Shown here: positions 56,145-63,949 of the stretch, piece by piece | Layout: the number at the start of each line of letters is the position of its first letter | Numbering within the stretch: the stretch's first letter is position 1 | Assembly: GCF_004299445.1 (NCBI RefSeq) | Contig: NZ_SCTC01000078.1 | Span: forward strand, 24,619-88,618 | Direction: 5' to 3' | Length of the DNA stretch: 64,000 bases | From: Phenylobacterium sp. | Lineage (GTDB): Bacteria > Pseudomonadota > Alphaproteobacteria > Caulobacterales > Caulobacteraceae | Translations under genes and position numbers: made by a program | Notes under the pieces: generated by a model | The model's database searches: none | What the model was told of the DNA's origin: nothing | What the model saw: the letters and a program-made list of their open reading frames with translations, nothing else

Positions 56145-56218
56145 GCCCTCGTAGCTCAACTGGATAGAGCTGGCGGTTTCTACCCGTCAGGTTGTCGGTT
56201 CGACTCCGGCCGGGGGCG
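56145..56218 (+). tRNA. tRNA-Arg (anticodon TCT)
   Basis: A complete 74-base cloverleaf: acceptor GCCCTCG/CGGGGGC (one G-U pair), D-stem GCTC/GAGC, anticodon stem GGCGG/CCGTC with loop TTTCTAC, variable AGGTT, T-stem GTCGG/CCGGC with loop TTCGACT, discriminator G. The CCA end is not encoded. It reads AGA, a rare codon in GC-rich hosts, so it may assist translation of captured or AT-richer genes. It lies next to the integrase, and tRNA genes are common attachment sites, but phage genes flank it on both sides. Confidence 0.95.
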
Positions 56219-56231
56219 CGAAGCCGAGGCG

Positions 56232-56381
56232 GTGCGGTTCCACTGGCGCGGCACCGGGCACCCGATGCGCGACGCGACCGGGCCGTTCATCGGGACCGCT
56301 CTCGTCTTCCGTCTGTTCGACGGTGGCGAGCGTGAGCTGGAGGAGGCGGCTGACGTGCCGAAGAGGAAGGCGCAGCCATGA
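56232..56381 (+). CDS. Small protein after the tRNA
   Basis: A 49-residue frame from GTG 56232 (38 from ATG 56265), with GPFIGTALVFRLFDGGEREL; ends in an ATGA overlap with the next gene, which supports it. The frame is also open backwards through the tRNA to ATG 56079, preceded by AAGGAG, but translating a tRNA gene is unlikely. Confidence 0.5.
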   Translation: MRFHWRGTGHPMRDATGPFIGTALVFRLFDGGERELEEAADVPKRKAQP

Positions 56382-56767
56382 CCGACCGCACGTCCGCCAT
56401 CAAGGCCCGGGACCTGGAGAAGAAGATCCGAGAGGGGATCGCGCGCTTCGGTCTGACGTTGGCGCCGGGGGCGTATTTCAAGGGACTGAGCGGCAAGTCG
56501 CCTCGGTGTTGCGCCGTCGGAGGCGCCCTGGCGTTCTCGGTCAATACCAAGGCCGCCCTCATGTCCATTAATCGATCCGGTGTTGACACATATTCTGCGC
56601 CGGCCGCCATTGGCAATGGCCTGACGATGGCACAGGCCCGTGGCTTGGAAGTGGGATTCGAAAAATGGGTTCCAGAGCACTGGGCGCCCTTTGATTGGTC
56701 GTTCTACCGCCTCGGCCGAAAGCTCCGTCGAGAAGCCGACGCCAAGGCCAAGGAGGGGCGCAAATGA
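56378..56767 (+). CDS. Hypothetical protein
   Basis: A 129-residue protein: N-terminal helix, SPRCCAVGGALAFSV core and C-terminal basic helix (YRLGRKLRREADAKAKEGRK). Overlaps both neighbours. Unrecognised. Confidence 0.6.
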   Translation: MTDRTSAIKARDLEKKIREGIARFGLTLAPGAYFKGLSGKSPRCCAVGGALAFSVNTKAALMSINRSGVDTYSAPAAIGNGLTMAQARGLEVGFEKWVPEHWAPFDWSFYRLGRKLRREADAKAKEGRK

Positions 56768-56940
56768 CCCGCCTCGACTCCCTCATCGCGGATGCGATCT
56801 GCCTCTCTGCTGTTCCTGTGGTTGCTGCGTGGGCGGTGGGGACGGTGGTTATGTCGGTGGTCCCGGTTGTCGCGGGGGTGGCGGCGGTAGTGGCCCTGGA
56901 TGCCGCGGTGGCGGCGCATGACGGGACGGTGTCGCGGTGA
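56764..56940 (+). CDS. Small membrane protein
   Basis: A 58-residue protein, nearly all hydrophobic (two segments between residues 14 and 50: VPVVAAWAVGTVVMSVV and AGVAAVVALDAAVAA). Val/Ala-rich. Overlaps at both ends. Function unknown. Confidence 0.55.
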   Translation: MTRLDSLIADAICLSAVPVVAAWAVGTVVMSVVPVVAGVAAVVALDAAVAAHDGTVSR

Positions 56941-57617
56941 GTTCCTCGGTCAATCCGGCATTCGCGCTTCCCGGCCGCGCTCCTGATGGCGAGTCGATGG
57001 CGAAGATTCGTGATCGGTTCTGTGCGTGGGTCTATGGCCCGACGGGTCCCGGTCCGCAGGACATTCCGTCCGTCACCGCGATCGGGGCGCTGTTCGGTCG
57101 CCGCGTCGGAGGCGATGACCCTACCGCCGACGAATGGGATCGGGCCGCCTGGGCCGCCAGGGCCGCCAGGGCCGCCAGGGCCGCCTGGGCCGCCGCCGAC
57201 TGGGCCGCCTGGGCCGCCTGGGCCGACTGGGCCGCCTGGGCCGCCGCCGCCAGGGCCGCCTGGGCCGCCGCCGACTGGGCCGCCGCCGGACTCGCTGCTC
57301 TCCTTGGCGATCGAATCGCTATCGCCAAGCTCGACACAAAGCTCGCGCGGCGACTAACGGCCAAATGCCCGAAGTTTCGCCTGGCGATGGACGCGTGGCA
57401 CTCGTGCAAGACGACCCACTGTCGCGCCGGTTGGTACATCACATACGGCGGGAAGCTTGGCGCGGAACTGGAGGAGCACTTCGGCGCGTGGCTCGCGGGG
57501 GCGTCGATCTGGCTGGCTTCGCATCCGGGAGAAACGTCGGTCCCGAACTTCTTCGCGAGCAATGAAGACGCGCTGGCTTCGATCTGCGAATCGGCGAAAC
57601 GTGAGGTGTCGCCGTGA
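56937..57617 (+). CDS. Protein with Ala-Trp-Arg repeat segment
   Basis: A 226-residue protein from GTG 56937. Residues 70-120 are a low-complexity helix of WAA, RAA and ADW units (DRAAWAARAARAARAAWAAA); C-terminal domain has CHS..THCRAGWYITYGG. A similar repeat type is known from several phages. In the +2 frame the same DNA reads as collagen-like GPP repeats, an effect of the GGGCCGCC triplets. Confidence 0.65.
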   Translation: MSSSVNPAFALPGRAPDGESMAKIRDRFCAWVYGPTGPGPQDIPSVTAIGALFGRRVGGDDPTADEWDRAAWAARAARAARAAWAAADWAAWAAWADWAAWAAAARAAWAAADWAAAGLAALLGDRIAIAKLDTKLARRLTAKCPKFRLAMDAWHSCKTTHCRAGWYITYGGKLGAELEEHFGAWLAGASIWLASHPGETSVPNFFASNEDALASICESAKREVSP

Positions 57618-58048
57618 ACGCGCCCGCGGTTGTCCCGGTTGTGTCGAGCCGAGCCGACGCCCTGGTTGCGGCAGTTCGGGCCAAGGGCAGAGATGCCCGC
57701 GACCCGAGAGACGCCGCGCACGAGGCTTGCCATGCGCTCAAGTGGGGCGTCAGCAAGAGGTGGACGCGCGACAACATCCACGCGAAGAAGCCGCGTGTTC
57801 GGTCCGTGGGTGTGTCAGATGAGATCCTGGCTCGCGCGGTTGAGCAGCTCGTTAGTGCTGACGTCGGGTACGACTGCGGGGGCGTGTCGGCCTGGGCTCA
57901 GACGTGCTGGATGGAGATGCTCAAGAACGAGGGCATCTCGTTGCCAGCAGGCGACTGGCTGGAGAAGGCAATTCGCAAGCGGATGGAGTCGCCTGCTGCG
58001 CGCGAGTGGGCCGATCGAGTCCTGGAGCTCGCGGAGGTGTCGCGGTGA
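57614..58048 (+). CDS. Hypothetical protein
   Basis: A 144-residue protein, globular; RDAAHEACHALKWGVSKRWTRDNIH and SAWAQTCWMEMLKNEG. Resembles phage proteins of unknown function with a short metal-protease-like AHEACH stretch (HExxH is not complete). ATGA overlap. Confidence 0.58.
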   Translation: MNAPAVVPVVSSRADALVAAVRAKGRDARDPRDAAHEACHALKWGVSKRWTRDNIHAKKPRVRSVGVSDEILARAVEQLVSADVGYDCGGVSAWAQTCWMEMLKNEGISLPAGDWLEKAIRKRMESPAAREWADRVLELAEVSR

Positions 58049-58887
58049 GCGGGGCGGTGGATCGGCCTGGGTGTCTCTGGTTCTGCGGCATCGGCCGTCT
58101 CGTCCTAGAGGCAGACTCGGAGCGGAAGAGTACGATCAGGTCGTGGTTCCCGCGCAGCCTCGGAGACGACGGTCCGAGGTGGTGCTCGGCCAAATGCCGC
58201 GACCTCGCGCTGCCGCCAATCAATTCGAGTCTCCCGTGGGATGCGTCCGTTGATGCGCGGCCTTCAGCCACCGCTTCCGACAGCCATGCCCGTGTTTACT
58301 CCGCGCCGGCCGGAGGGGAGGAGCCGGCACTATCCGCCCCCGTTGCGGGCTCGGCCTCCCCGGTGAATGTTCCGCTGGAGCCGGCGGTGGGGCAGCGGTG
58401 GCGAGGGTCGATTAATGGCACGCGCCTAATTGGTGTTGAGTTCGACATCGTTGAGCCCGACGGCGTCGACCGGTTCCGGATCCGCGTGCCTTCCCGTCCC
58501 GCGTATTTAGATCAGCTAGTTGTTCGCATCGATTGGTTCAACAACCGCGGCTACGTCTACCTCGGTCCCACCCCCACCCCACCCGCCACCAACCCCCCGC
58601 CCCCGGCTGCCTCCCCGTCAGCCCTACCCTCCAGGCAGCTTGCGGGGGCGGGGGTGCGGGAACTCGTTATTGCCGAGCCGTATAGGCCATGGAAGCCACG
58701 GCACCCGGTTGGTATCAAGTGCCCCCGTTGCTTGGTGACCAGCGAGGCAGGTGACCAGCACCTGGACACGTGCGTCGTCATGCGGGAGCGGGGGCCGAGC
58801 GCGAGCGCGGCGGCGCCCGAGGCCCAACGCGACACGTTCGCTGACCTCGTCGACGAGTTCGACCTACTTCCAGAGGCCGGGCGATGA
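58045..58887 (+). CDS. Modular protein with Pro-rich linkers
   Basis: A 280-residue protein from GTG 58045. N-terminal CGIGR..FCSAKC-like segment (PRWCSAKCRDLAL), a central beta domain (GQRWRGSINGTRLIGVEFDI), a Pro-rich linker (GPTPTPPATNPPPPAASPS) and a zinc-type C-terminus (IKCPRCLVTSEAGDQHLDTC). Unrecognised; its layout recalls the 601-residue protein at 62144. Confidence 0.58.
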   Translation: MSGAVDRPGCLWFCGIGRLVLEADSERKSTIRSWFPRSLGDDGPRWCSAKCRDLALPPINSSLPWDASVDARPSATASDSHARVYSAPAGGEEPALSAPVAGSASPVNVPLEPAVGQRWRGSINGTRLIGVEFDIVEPDGVDRFRIRVPSRPAYLDQLVVRIDWFNNRGYVYLGPTPTPPATNPPPPAASPSALPSRQLAGAGVRELVIAEPYRPWKPRHPVGIKCPRCLVTSEAGDQHLDTCVVMRERGPSASAAAPEAQRDTFADLVDEFDLLPEAGR

Positions 58888-59081
58888 GCGGCGTGTCCGA
58901 CTTTCAGTGTACGGCGAAGGACTGCGAAAACCGCAGCCCGCCGGATCTCCCGGAGCGCATTTACGAACGTGCTGTCCGAGCAGGATGGCGCATCTGGGGG
59001 AAGAACGAGCCGACACTTCGCAGCGGAGAGGTGCGTTGTCCAGAGCATTTCGATGTCCCCGGGCAAAAGGCTGCGCGGTGA
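58884..59081 (+). CDS. Small cysteine protein
   Basis: A 65-residue protein: FQCTAKDCENRSPPDLPERIY then VRCPEHFDVPG, a short zinc motif. ATGA overlap with the upstream gene. Unrecognised. Confidence 0.55.
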   Translation: MSGVSDFQCTAKDCENRSPPDLPERIYERAVRAGWRIWGKNEPTLRSGEVRCPEHFDVPGQKAAR

Positions 59082-59329
59082 TGGCGCGGCTCACCGACGA
59101 GGAGCTTTCGCGGGTGCTGACGGCGCACGAGATGGGAGGCTTGGTTCGCAAAGGAGACACGAGGGCCAAGGCGTACCCGGCGTGCCTTGTTCAGGTTGCC
59201 AAGGAATCATGGACTGGATTCGGATTCGGTCATCACATCGGCGATGTGTACTGGTTTGACTGGTCCTACCGGCCGGACTGGACCGTCGATGAGTTCATGG
59301 CCCAGCTCGTGGCCCGAGGTCTCGCGTGA
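59081..59329 (+). CDS. Hypothetical protein
   Basis: An 82-residue protein from ATG 59081: LTDEELSRVLTAHEMGGLVR, then aromatic-rich DVYWFDWSYRPDW. Unrecognised. Confidence 0.55.
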   Translation: MARLTDEELSRVLTAHEMGGLVRKGDTRAKAYPACLVQVAKESWTGFGFGHHIGDVYWFDWSYRPDWTVDEFMAQLVARGLA

Positions 59330-59496
59330 CCACCCACGAATACACTGCCATCTCGGCGAGAGAGGCATGGTTGGGGATTGTTGCGGGGCTGGTTCTAGCG
59401 GCAGTGCTGGGGCTCTTCCAGTGGGTACAGGCGGACGAGCAAGGACCGCCGTTCTCGTGGGATGACGAGGCGGTTCGGACTGGGGACGGGCCGTGA
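59326..59496 (+). CDS. Small membrane protein
   Basis: A 56-residue protein from GTG 59326 (GTGA overlap): short hydrophilic start, one membrane segment (LGIVAGLVLAAVLGLFQWV), acidic end. Ends in an overlap with the next GTG, which supports it. Confidence 0.55.
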   Translation: MTTHEYTAISAREAWLGIVAGLVLAAVLGLFQWVQADEQGPPFSWDDEAVRTGDGP

Positions 59497-60014
59497 GTCT
59501 CGTTCTGCGTCCGTGGACGCTCAAGCAGGCGTTGCCGTTCAACTTCGACACGCATCGTCGCCTGCGGGCCATTCAGGGTGCTCTGTGGTCGGTGCGCGTG
59601 GACAAGGACGGCGTTCCGGTCGGCGTCGCCATCGTCGCGAACCCGGCGCGCGTCTGGCAATCGCTCGTCCTGGTAGTTGCTCGGTGCGCGGTCAAAGAAG
59701 GCGTCCCCAACGCCTGCTCGATGCTCTATGGCTCGTGTGCGCGAGCTGGGCAGGCCATGGGCGCCGAAGACGTCGTCACGTACACGCATGGCGACGAGCA
59801 CGGGGCGTCGCTGATCGCGGCGGGATACGTGTATGCCGGGCTGACCGACGGCGGCGAATGGGACCGTGCCGACCGCCCGCGCCAGGCCGCCATCGACCCC
59901 GAGAAGAAGCATCGGTGGTTCGCGCCCTTCGGCAAGCGCGCTGCTGAGGCAAGAGCGCTTCAACGCGCCGGGAAGCTGGCGACGAGACCGCCGACGTATC
60001 GGAGGGTCGCATGA
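59493..60014 (+). CDS. XF1762-like (GNAT-type) phage protein
   Basis: A 173-residue protein from GTG 59493. CSMLYGSCARAGQAMGAEDVV, THGDEHGASLIAAGYV and CSM..WFAP (KKHRWFAPFGK) match the XF1762 family, related to GNAT acetyltransferases. Widespread in phages; substrate unknown. Confidence 0.78.
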   Translation: MSLVLRPWTLKQALPFNFDTHRRLRAIQGALWSVRVDKDGVPVGVAIVANPARVWQSLVLVVARCAVKEGVPNACSMLYGSCARAGQAMGAEDVVTYTHGDEHGASLIAAGYVYAGLTDGGEWDRADRPRQAAIDPEKKHRWFAPFGKRAAEARALQRAGKLATRPPTYRRVA

Positions 60015-60406
60015 AGCGCGACCTCCCCGCCCTGGCCCGCGTCTTCATCGACCACGTTCGCACGCCGGGCCTCACCACCGAAGACGTGATTCGCGCCCTG
60101 GCCGCCGTCTTCGCCGCAGACCGCGACCGGGTCGCCCTCGACCTACGCACCCGTCGCATCGAGAACATCGCCGGCCCCGCATTCGCTCGTGCTGAACGTG
60201 AGCTCGGGCTCTCGCGTGAGGAGATCACGTCGCCCCGGTACCTCGTTCCAGGCGGAGGCCTCGTCATGGCGTGGCTCCTAGACGCCGGCCTGTCGGTCAC
60301 GGCGGTGGCTGAATTGACCGGGAGGGCGAGGGGGCACGTGCGGTCGGCGGCAGCGAACGCGCGGAGGAAGGTCATCGCAGAGACGCGGAGGGCGGCCCAT
60401 GGGTGA
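60011..60406 (+). CDS. HTH protein
   Basis: A 131-residue protein; C-terminal DAGLSVTAVAELTGRARGHVR followed by a basic helix is a helix-turn-helix. N-terminal helical region. Likely transcription regulator for this operon. ATGA overlap. Confidence 0.6.
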   Translation: MKRDLPALARVFIDHVRTPGLTTEDVIRALAAVFAADRDRVALDLRTRRIENIAGPAFARAERELGLSREEITSPRYLVPGGGLVMAWLLDAGLSVTAVAELTGRARGHVRSAAANARRKVIAETRRAAHG

Positions 60407-60785
60407 GAAGTTGATCAGGGTCGAGAGGTTTGAGGATTTGAAGACGGGGATGCGTGTGGTTGTGCGGCCTTGTCAATGGCAAGGCCGCGGATGCGGTGGC
60501 GTTCATTGCGGAATATTGGGTACGCGCGCAGTTCGCAGGGCTACCGGGAACCTGGGATCGATATTCGATGTTGACTCGTTCACGGTCATGGGAGAGGGAC
60601 ATGGCCCGGTCCCGCTTGGTATTTATGCCGCGAATGTCGTTTCCGGGCGCGTCTTCCGTTTCGCCGCTGACATCGACGTCGACGCCCAACTCGCCGCCGA
60701 GCCGAACCCCTATCTATCCCGCGAAGTCCTCGGCACCAACGGTCGTGATGAGGTTGTCATTGCGGCGAAAGAGAGGGCGCGGTGA
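60399..60785 (+). CDS. Hypothetical protein
   Basis: A 128-residue, beta-rich protein (FEDLKTGMRVVVRPCQW, then FRFAADIDVDAQL). Two cysteines and a CGGVHC pair may bind metal. Overlaps both neighbours. Confidence 0.55.
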   Translation: MGEKLIRVERFEDLKTGMRVVVRPCQWQGRGCGGVHCGILGTRAVRRATGNLGSIFDVDSFTVMGEGHGPVPLGIYAANVVSGRVFRFAADIDVDAQLAAEPNPYLSREVLGTNGRDEVVIAAKERAR

Positions 60786-61240
60786 GCCTCCGGAGGCGCG
60801 AAGCCTGGCCGAATCCGACGGAAGGGTTTCGGTTCGCTAAGCCCACTAGACCCTCGAAAGAGAAGTACCGAGGCCTCCGCCGTTCCTCGATGAAGCGCCG
60901 CCCCGCCCGTCGCATCGGGCGAGAGACAGAGGCCGAGAAGGTTCACAAGATGCTCGTGCGCGAGATGCGAGTGTGCGCGGTGGCGAAGTACGCGTTCGCT
61001 GGCCGTTGCCGGGGAGGCTTCGACGTCGCTCACCTTGGGCCGAGCGGTGGCACGGGCCGGCAGCATGGCGACTGGACGATGTCGACATTGATGTGCCACT
61101 CGCACCATATGCAAATGGACGGGCACGAGCGTCCGTCGGTGTTCGACGGCATGAGCGCCGACGACTTGCGCGCGTTCAAGGAGTTCGAGATTCATCTGGC
61201 GCGTGAGTTTGTCGCCGGGAGGCGGGTGAGTTCGCTATGA
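60782..61240 (+). CDS. HNH-type nuclease (DUF968-like)
   Basis: A 152-residue protein from GTG 60782. CAVAKYAFAGRCRGGFDVAHLG with a following STLMCHSHHMQMDGHE forms an HNH/beta-beta-alpha-metal site (Cys and His ligands, DVAH catalytic His). N-terminal half very basic. DUF968-like nucleases act on recombination or replication junctions. Confidence 0.68.
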   Translation: MSLRRREAWPNPTEGFRFAKPTRPSKEKYRGLRRSSMKRRPARRIGRETEAEKVHKMLVREMRVCAVAKYAFAGRCRGGFDVAHLGPSGGTGRQHGDWTMSTLMCHSHHMQMDGHERPSVFDGMSADDLRAFKEFEIHLAREFVAGRRVSSL

Positions 61241-61926
61241 GGCGACCATCTGAGCGGGTAACGCTGGTCTGCGACGGATGCTCGTCGCCATTTGTTAGGC
61301 TGCTAAGCGAGCACATCTACAGGATCTCGCGAGGGATCGAAAGAACCTTTTGTTCTCGGAAATGCAGTGGCTCTTGCCAGTATCCGAAGCGAGATCCAAT
61401 TATGGACGGCGTTACTGCAAGGATTCCTATTGGCAACGGAATGTTCGCAACGATTGACACAATCGACATTTCGATCGCAGAGGGATTTAGCTGGTCGGCT
61501 ATGGAGTCAGGCAGTACGTGGTATGCGTATCGTCGGTCATGGCCAGACAATAAAAAGATCTACCTTCATCGATCCGTGGCAGCCGCGTCAGGACTGGTCA
61601 TAGACGGACTTTTCGTCGACCACCGCGATCATGATGGCCTAAACTGCCGGCGATCTAACCTCAGGATCGCGACTCGTTCTCAGAACGGGATGAATCGTCG
61701 CAATCCAGCAAGTGGAGTGCGACGAAAGAGTCGCGGTTCTTGGAGCGCATCGATACAGGCGGGCGGCAAGCGCTACTACCTCGGCAGTTATCCCTCTGCG
61801 GATGAGGCTGAGATGGCGCGCAGGAAGGCTTCCTATGAACTACATAGAGACTTCGCTAGCGTTCCGCTCATCGCCTGTGACGCCGCCATTGCGGAGCGCA
61901 TGAAGCGGATCGGAGAGACGACATGA
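61237..61926 (+). CDS. HNH-AP2 endonuclease (free-standing homing type)
   Basis: A 229-residue protein. N-terminal zinc segment CDGCSSPF..CSRKC, HNH core VDHRDHDGLNCRRSNLRIAT at about 127-146, then an AP2 DNA-binding domain (SGVRRKSRGSWSASIQAGG, YYLGSYPSADEAEMARRKA). Clearly less GC-rich than its neighbours, so acquired. Its last 16 coding bases (CGGAGAGACGACATGA) are repeated at the end of the next gene, as if the element arrived with, or copied, a junction. Confidence 0.85.
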   Translation: MRRPSERVTLVCDGCSSPFVRLLSEHIYRISRGIERTFCSRKCSGSCQYPKRDPIMDGVTARIPIGNGMFATIDTIDISIAEGFSWSAMESGSTWYAYRRSWPDNKKIYLHRSVAAASGLVIDGLFVDHRDHDGLNCRRSNLRIATRSQNGMNRRNPASGVRRKSRGSWSASIQAGGKRYYLGSYPSADEAEMARRKASYELHRDFASVPLIACDAAIAERMKRIGETT

Positions 61927-62147
61927 ACTGGGCGGAAGACAAGGCGCGGGAAGTGATGGGCAATGAAAGACCGGAGATCGGATCGGTTCTTGGCCGGACC
62001 AAAATTGCCAAGCTTATTGAGCGCGCCATTCGAGAGACGATCGGATCGTGCGCTGCAACAGTCGAGACAGAGGACGCCGGGTGCGATGGAGAGAACTTTC
62101 AGCGCGCCGCGGCCGCCGCTATCAGGAAGCTCGGAGAGACGACATGA
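61911..62147 (+). repeat. Direct repeat at two gene ends
   Basis: CGGAGAGACGACATGA at 61911-61926 and 62132-62147. Each copy encodes GETT, the stop and, by overlap, the ATG of the following gene. It brackets the 74-residue paralogue gene, which could have been inserted or duplicated through it. Confidence 0.75.
61923..62147 (+). CDS. Small helical protein, paralogue of the gene at 34103-34327
   Basis: A 74-residue protein, MNWAEDKARE start, ERAIRETIGSCA core, end AAIRKLGETT; matches the minus-strand gene at 34103 in all three segments. Function unknown. Confidence 0.7.
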   Translation: MNWAEDKAREVMGNERPEIGSVLGRTKIAKLIERAIRETIGSCAATVETEDAGCDGENFQRAAAAAIRKLGETT

Positions 62148-63949
62148 GCAGCGACGAGACGCGCGACTGGCGCACTGAGTTACAGGCCCACGACGGCGAC
62201 GACTATGCGGCAGCTTTCGTTCGCCACATCTTCAGCCAGCGAAGCACGCTCAGCCTGCTCGCGACGACGGTCGGCCTGGAGGAAGCCTTGCGGCTAGCGG
62301 CAATCTGCGTTCGCGAGGCCAGTGCCCCCTCCCCCGGAGGGATGGGACGGGAGGGGCTGCTGCGAGAATTGGCGGCGACCATCAATCGGAACTCCGCCGA
62401 AAACGGTAGCAACACGCCTGACTTCATCCTGGCGACATTCTTGTCCGACTGTCTCGCGGCGTTCGACAAGGCATCATCGGCTCGCGAACGGTGGTACGGT
62501 CGCGCGGATCGACCGGGGACCGGTGTTGACCCAGTCGCCCCCCAGCAGCCCCCGCCCGTGGTGGCGCCGGCGTGCGACCACGACCTGGCAACGATTCAGT
62601 GCGACGCTCACGGCGCAGGCCAGGAGAATGCCATCAAGCGCGTGCTCGAAGTCCTGCGCGGGACGGGCGAAGACACCGCGGCCGACATCGTTGCAGCCGA
62701 GTTCGCTGGTGTCCTCGGTCCAGCCCCCGCTATGTTGTCCCCGGCGACTGGCCCGGTGTGCAATCAATGTGGACACCGAGAGCACGAGGACCTGTGCCGG
62801 TCATGGATCATTGGGCGCGGGCACTGCCCCTGTGAGTACATCGTCATCCGGCCCGGGTCAGCCCCGTCCCCCGCCCCCGCCCCCGCCCCAGCCGTGCTGC
62901 CGGTGGAGACGCCGCCGCGCAACGAGGTGTCTACGCTCCGGGATGAGGTGACGAGACTCAAGTCGTTAATCGATAGAGACCGGACCGGGCTCGCGTTCGG
63001 GCTCGACAAAGCCAGGAAGACGGCGCGCGGATATCGATGGATTTGCGAGGGACGCGGGCCCTACGCCTACGACGATGACCGATACCGCGAGGAAACGGGA
63101 CGCCTGGTCGACGCCATCGTTGCCATCGCCGACGAGCACCTTCGCGCGAGCGGAGAACTGGCCAACGAGGCGTTTCACCCGCCAGCCACCCCGCCCCCGG
63201 TCCAGCCCGACGCGCCGACCGAGACGCCGTGCCCGGATTGCGAGCTGGGGACCAACTGCGTTTCTCATCGCAAGGACTTGGTACAGCCGCCGCCAAATGA
63301 AGCCGTGGACTGGCTTGTCTGTGGTCTGGCGAAACGACACGACGAAGAAGCGAAGTCGTGGGCAGCCGTCCCTGCTGGAGCGATGCCAGAGGACGCAAGG
63401 CAAGCAATCATCCAGGCGCACAACATCGCCGCCCGCGCGATAAAGCAATCTGTCCCGCCAGCCCCCGCGGCGGTCCAGTCCACCATGGGGGAGCGGGCGG
63501 TGAAGACCTGGACGAACCATGCGCTGGACTGGATCGAGGAGAAGGCGCCTCACGGTCGCTACTTGGTCGCCGAGGCACTGGCGGCGACCAAGGACATGCC
63601 GTCTGTGGTCATCCCGGGCGCCGCCGGCCCTCGGGAGGCGTGCAAGTGCGGCGACGGAACAGAGGCGAGTCGCAGGGGTTACGATGCTGCCAAGGTCTCA
63701 CTGGGTCCGTGTTGGGACTGTAACGGCACCGGGAAACAGGAGGTTCCGCCTGCCGCCCTGCCTCCACGGAAGTCGCCCGATGAACTGGTCCGAGAAGTGA
63801 CGTTCCAGGTCCGACTGTGGGACGCCATCAGCGAGTACGCCGCATCGGGGTCCGCGGTTTACGGCAACGTCCGCAGGCAGAAGGCGGTCACTGTCGTCAA
63901 CGAAGTCATTTCCGCCCTCATCACCGCCGACCGTCGAGGTGACCGATGA
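62144..63949 (+). CDS. Long modular phage protein
   Basis: A 601-residue protein from ATG 62144. Several compact segments joined by Pro/Ala linkers (PPVVAPA, SAPSPAPAPAPAV, PPATPPPVQPDAP): an N-terminal helical segment, a CNQCGHREHEDLCRSW zinc segment, a charged coiled part, CPDCELGTNC, and a DnaJ-like CKCGDG..CWDCNGTGK near the C-terminus. Such string-of-domains proteins are known in large phages; function unknown. Confidence 0.62.
   Translation: MSSDETRDWRTELQAHDGDDYAAAFVRHIFSQRSTLSLLATTVGLEEALRLAAICVREASAPSPGGMGREGLLRELAATINRNSAENGSNTPDFILATFLSDCLAAFDKASSARERWYGRADRPGTGVDPVAPQQPPPVVAPACDHDLATIQCDAHGAGQENAIKRVLEVLRGTGEDTAADIVAAEFAGVLGPAPAMLSPATGPVCNQCGHREHEDLCRSWIIGRGHCPCEYIVIRPGSAPSPAPAPAPAVLPVETPPRNEVSTLRDEVTRLKSLIDRDRTGLAFGLDKARKTARGYRWICEGRGPYAYDDDRYREETGRLVDAIVAIADEHLRASGELANEAFHPPATPPPVQPDAPTETPCPDCELGTNCVSHRKDLVQPPPNEAVDWLVCGLAKRHDEEAKSWAAVPAGAMPEDARQAIIQAHNIAARAIKQSVPPAPAAVQSTMGERAVKTWTNHALDWIEEKAPHGRYLVAEALAATKDMPSVVIPGAAGPREACKCGDGTEASRRGYDAAKVSLGPCWDCNGTGKQEVPPAALPPRKSPDELVREVTFQVRLWDAISEYAASGSAVYGNVRRQKAVTVVNEVISALITADRRGDR

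Noticed and set aside
56145..56218. tRNA as the edge of an integrated prophage
   Set aside because: Phage-type genes continue on both sides and no second copy of the tRNA end was noticed in the window.
56079..56381. 100-residue reading frame through the tRNA gene
   Set aside because: It has a good ribosome site, but its middle is the translation of a perfect cloverleaf; only the part after the tRNA was kept as a possible gene.
56986..57357. Collagen-like GPP protein
   Set aside because: Wrong frame of the WAA-repeat gene; it ends abruptly and does not join neighbours.
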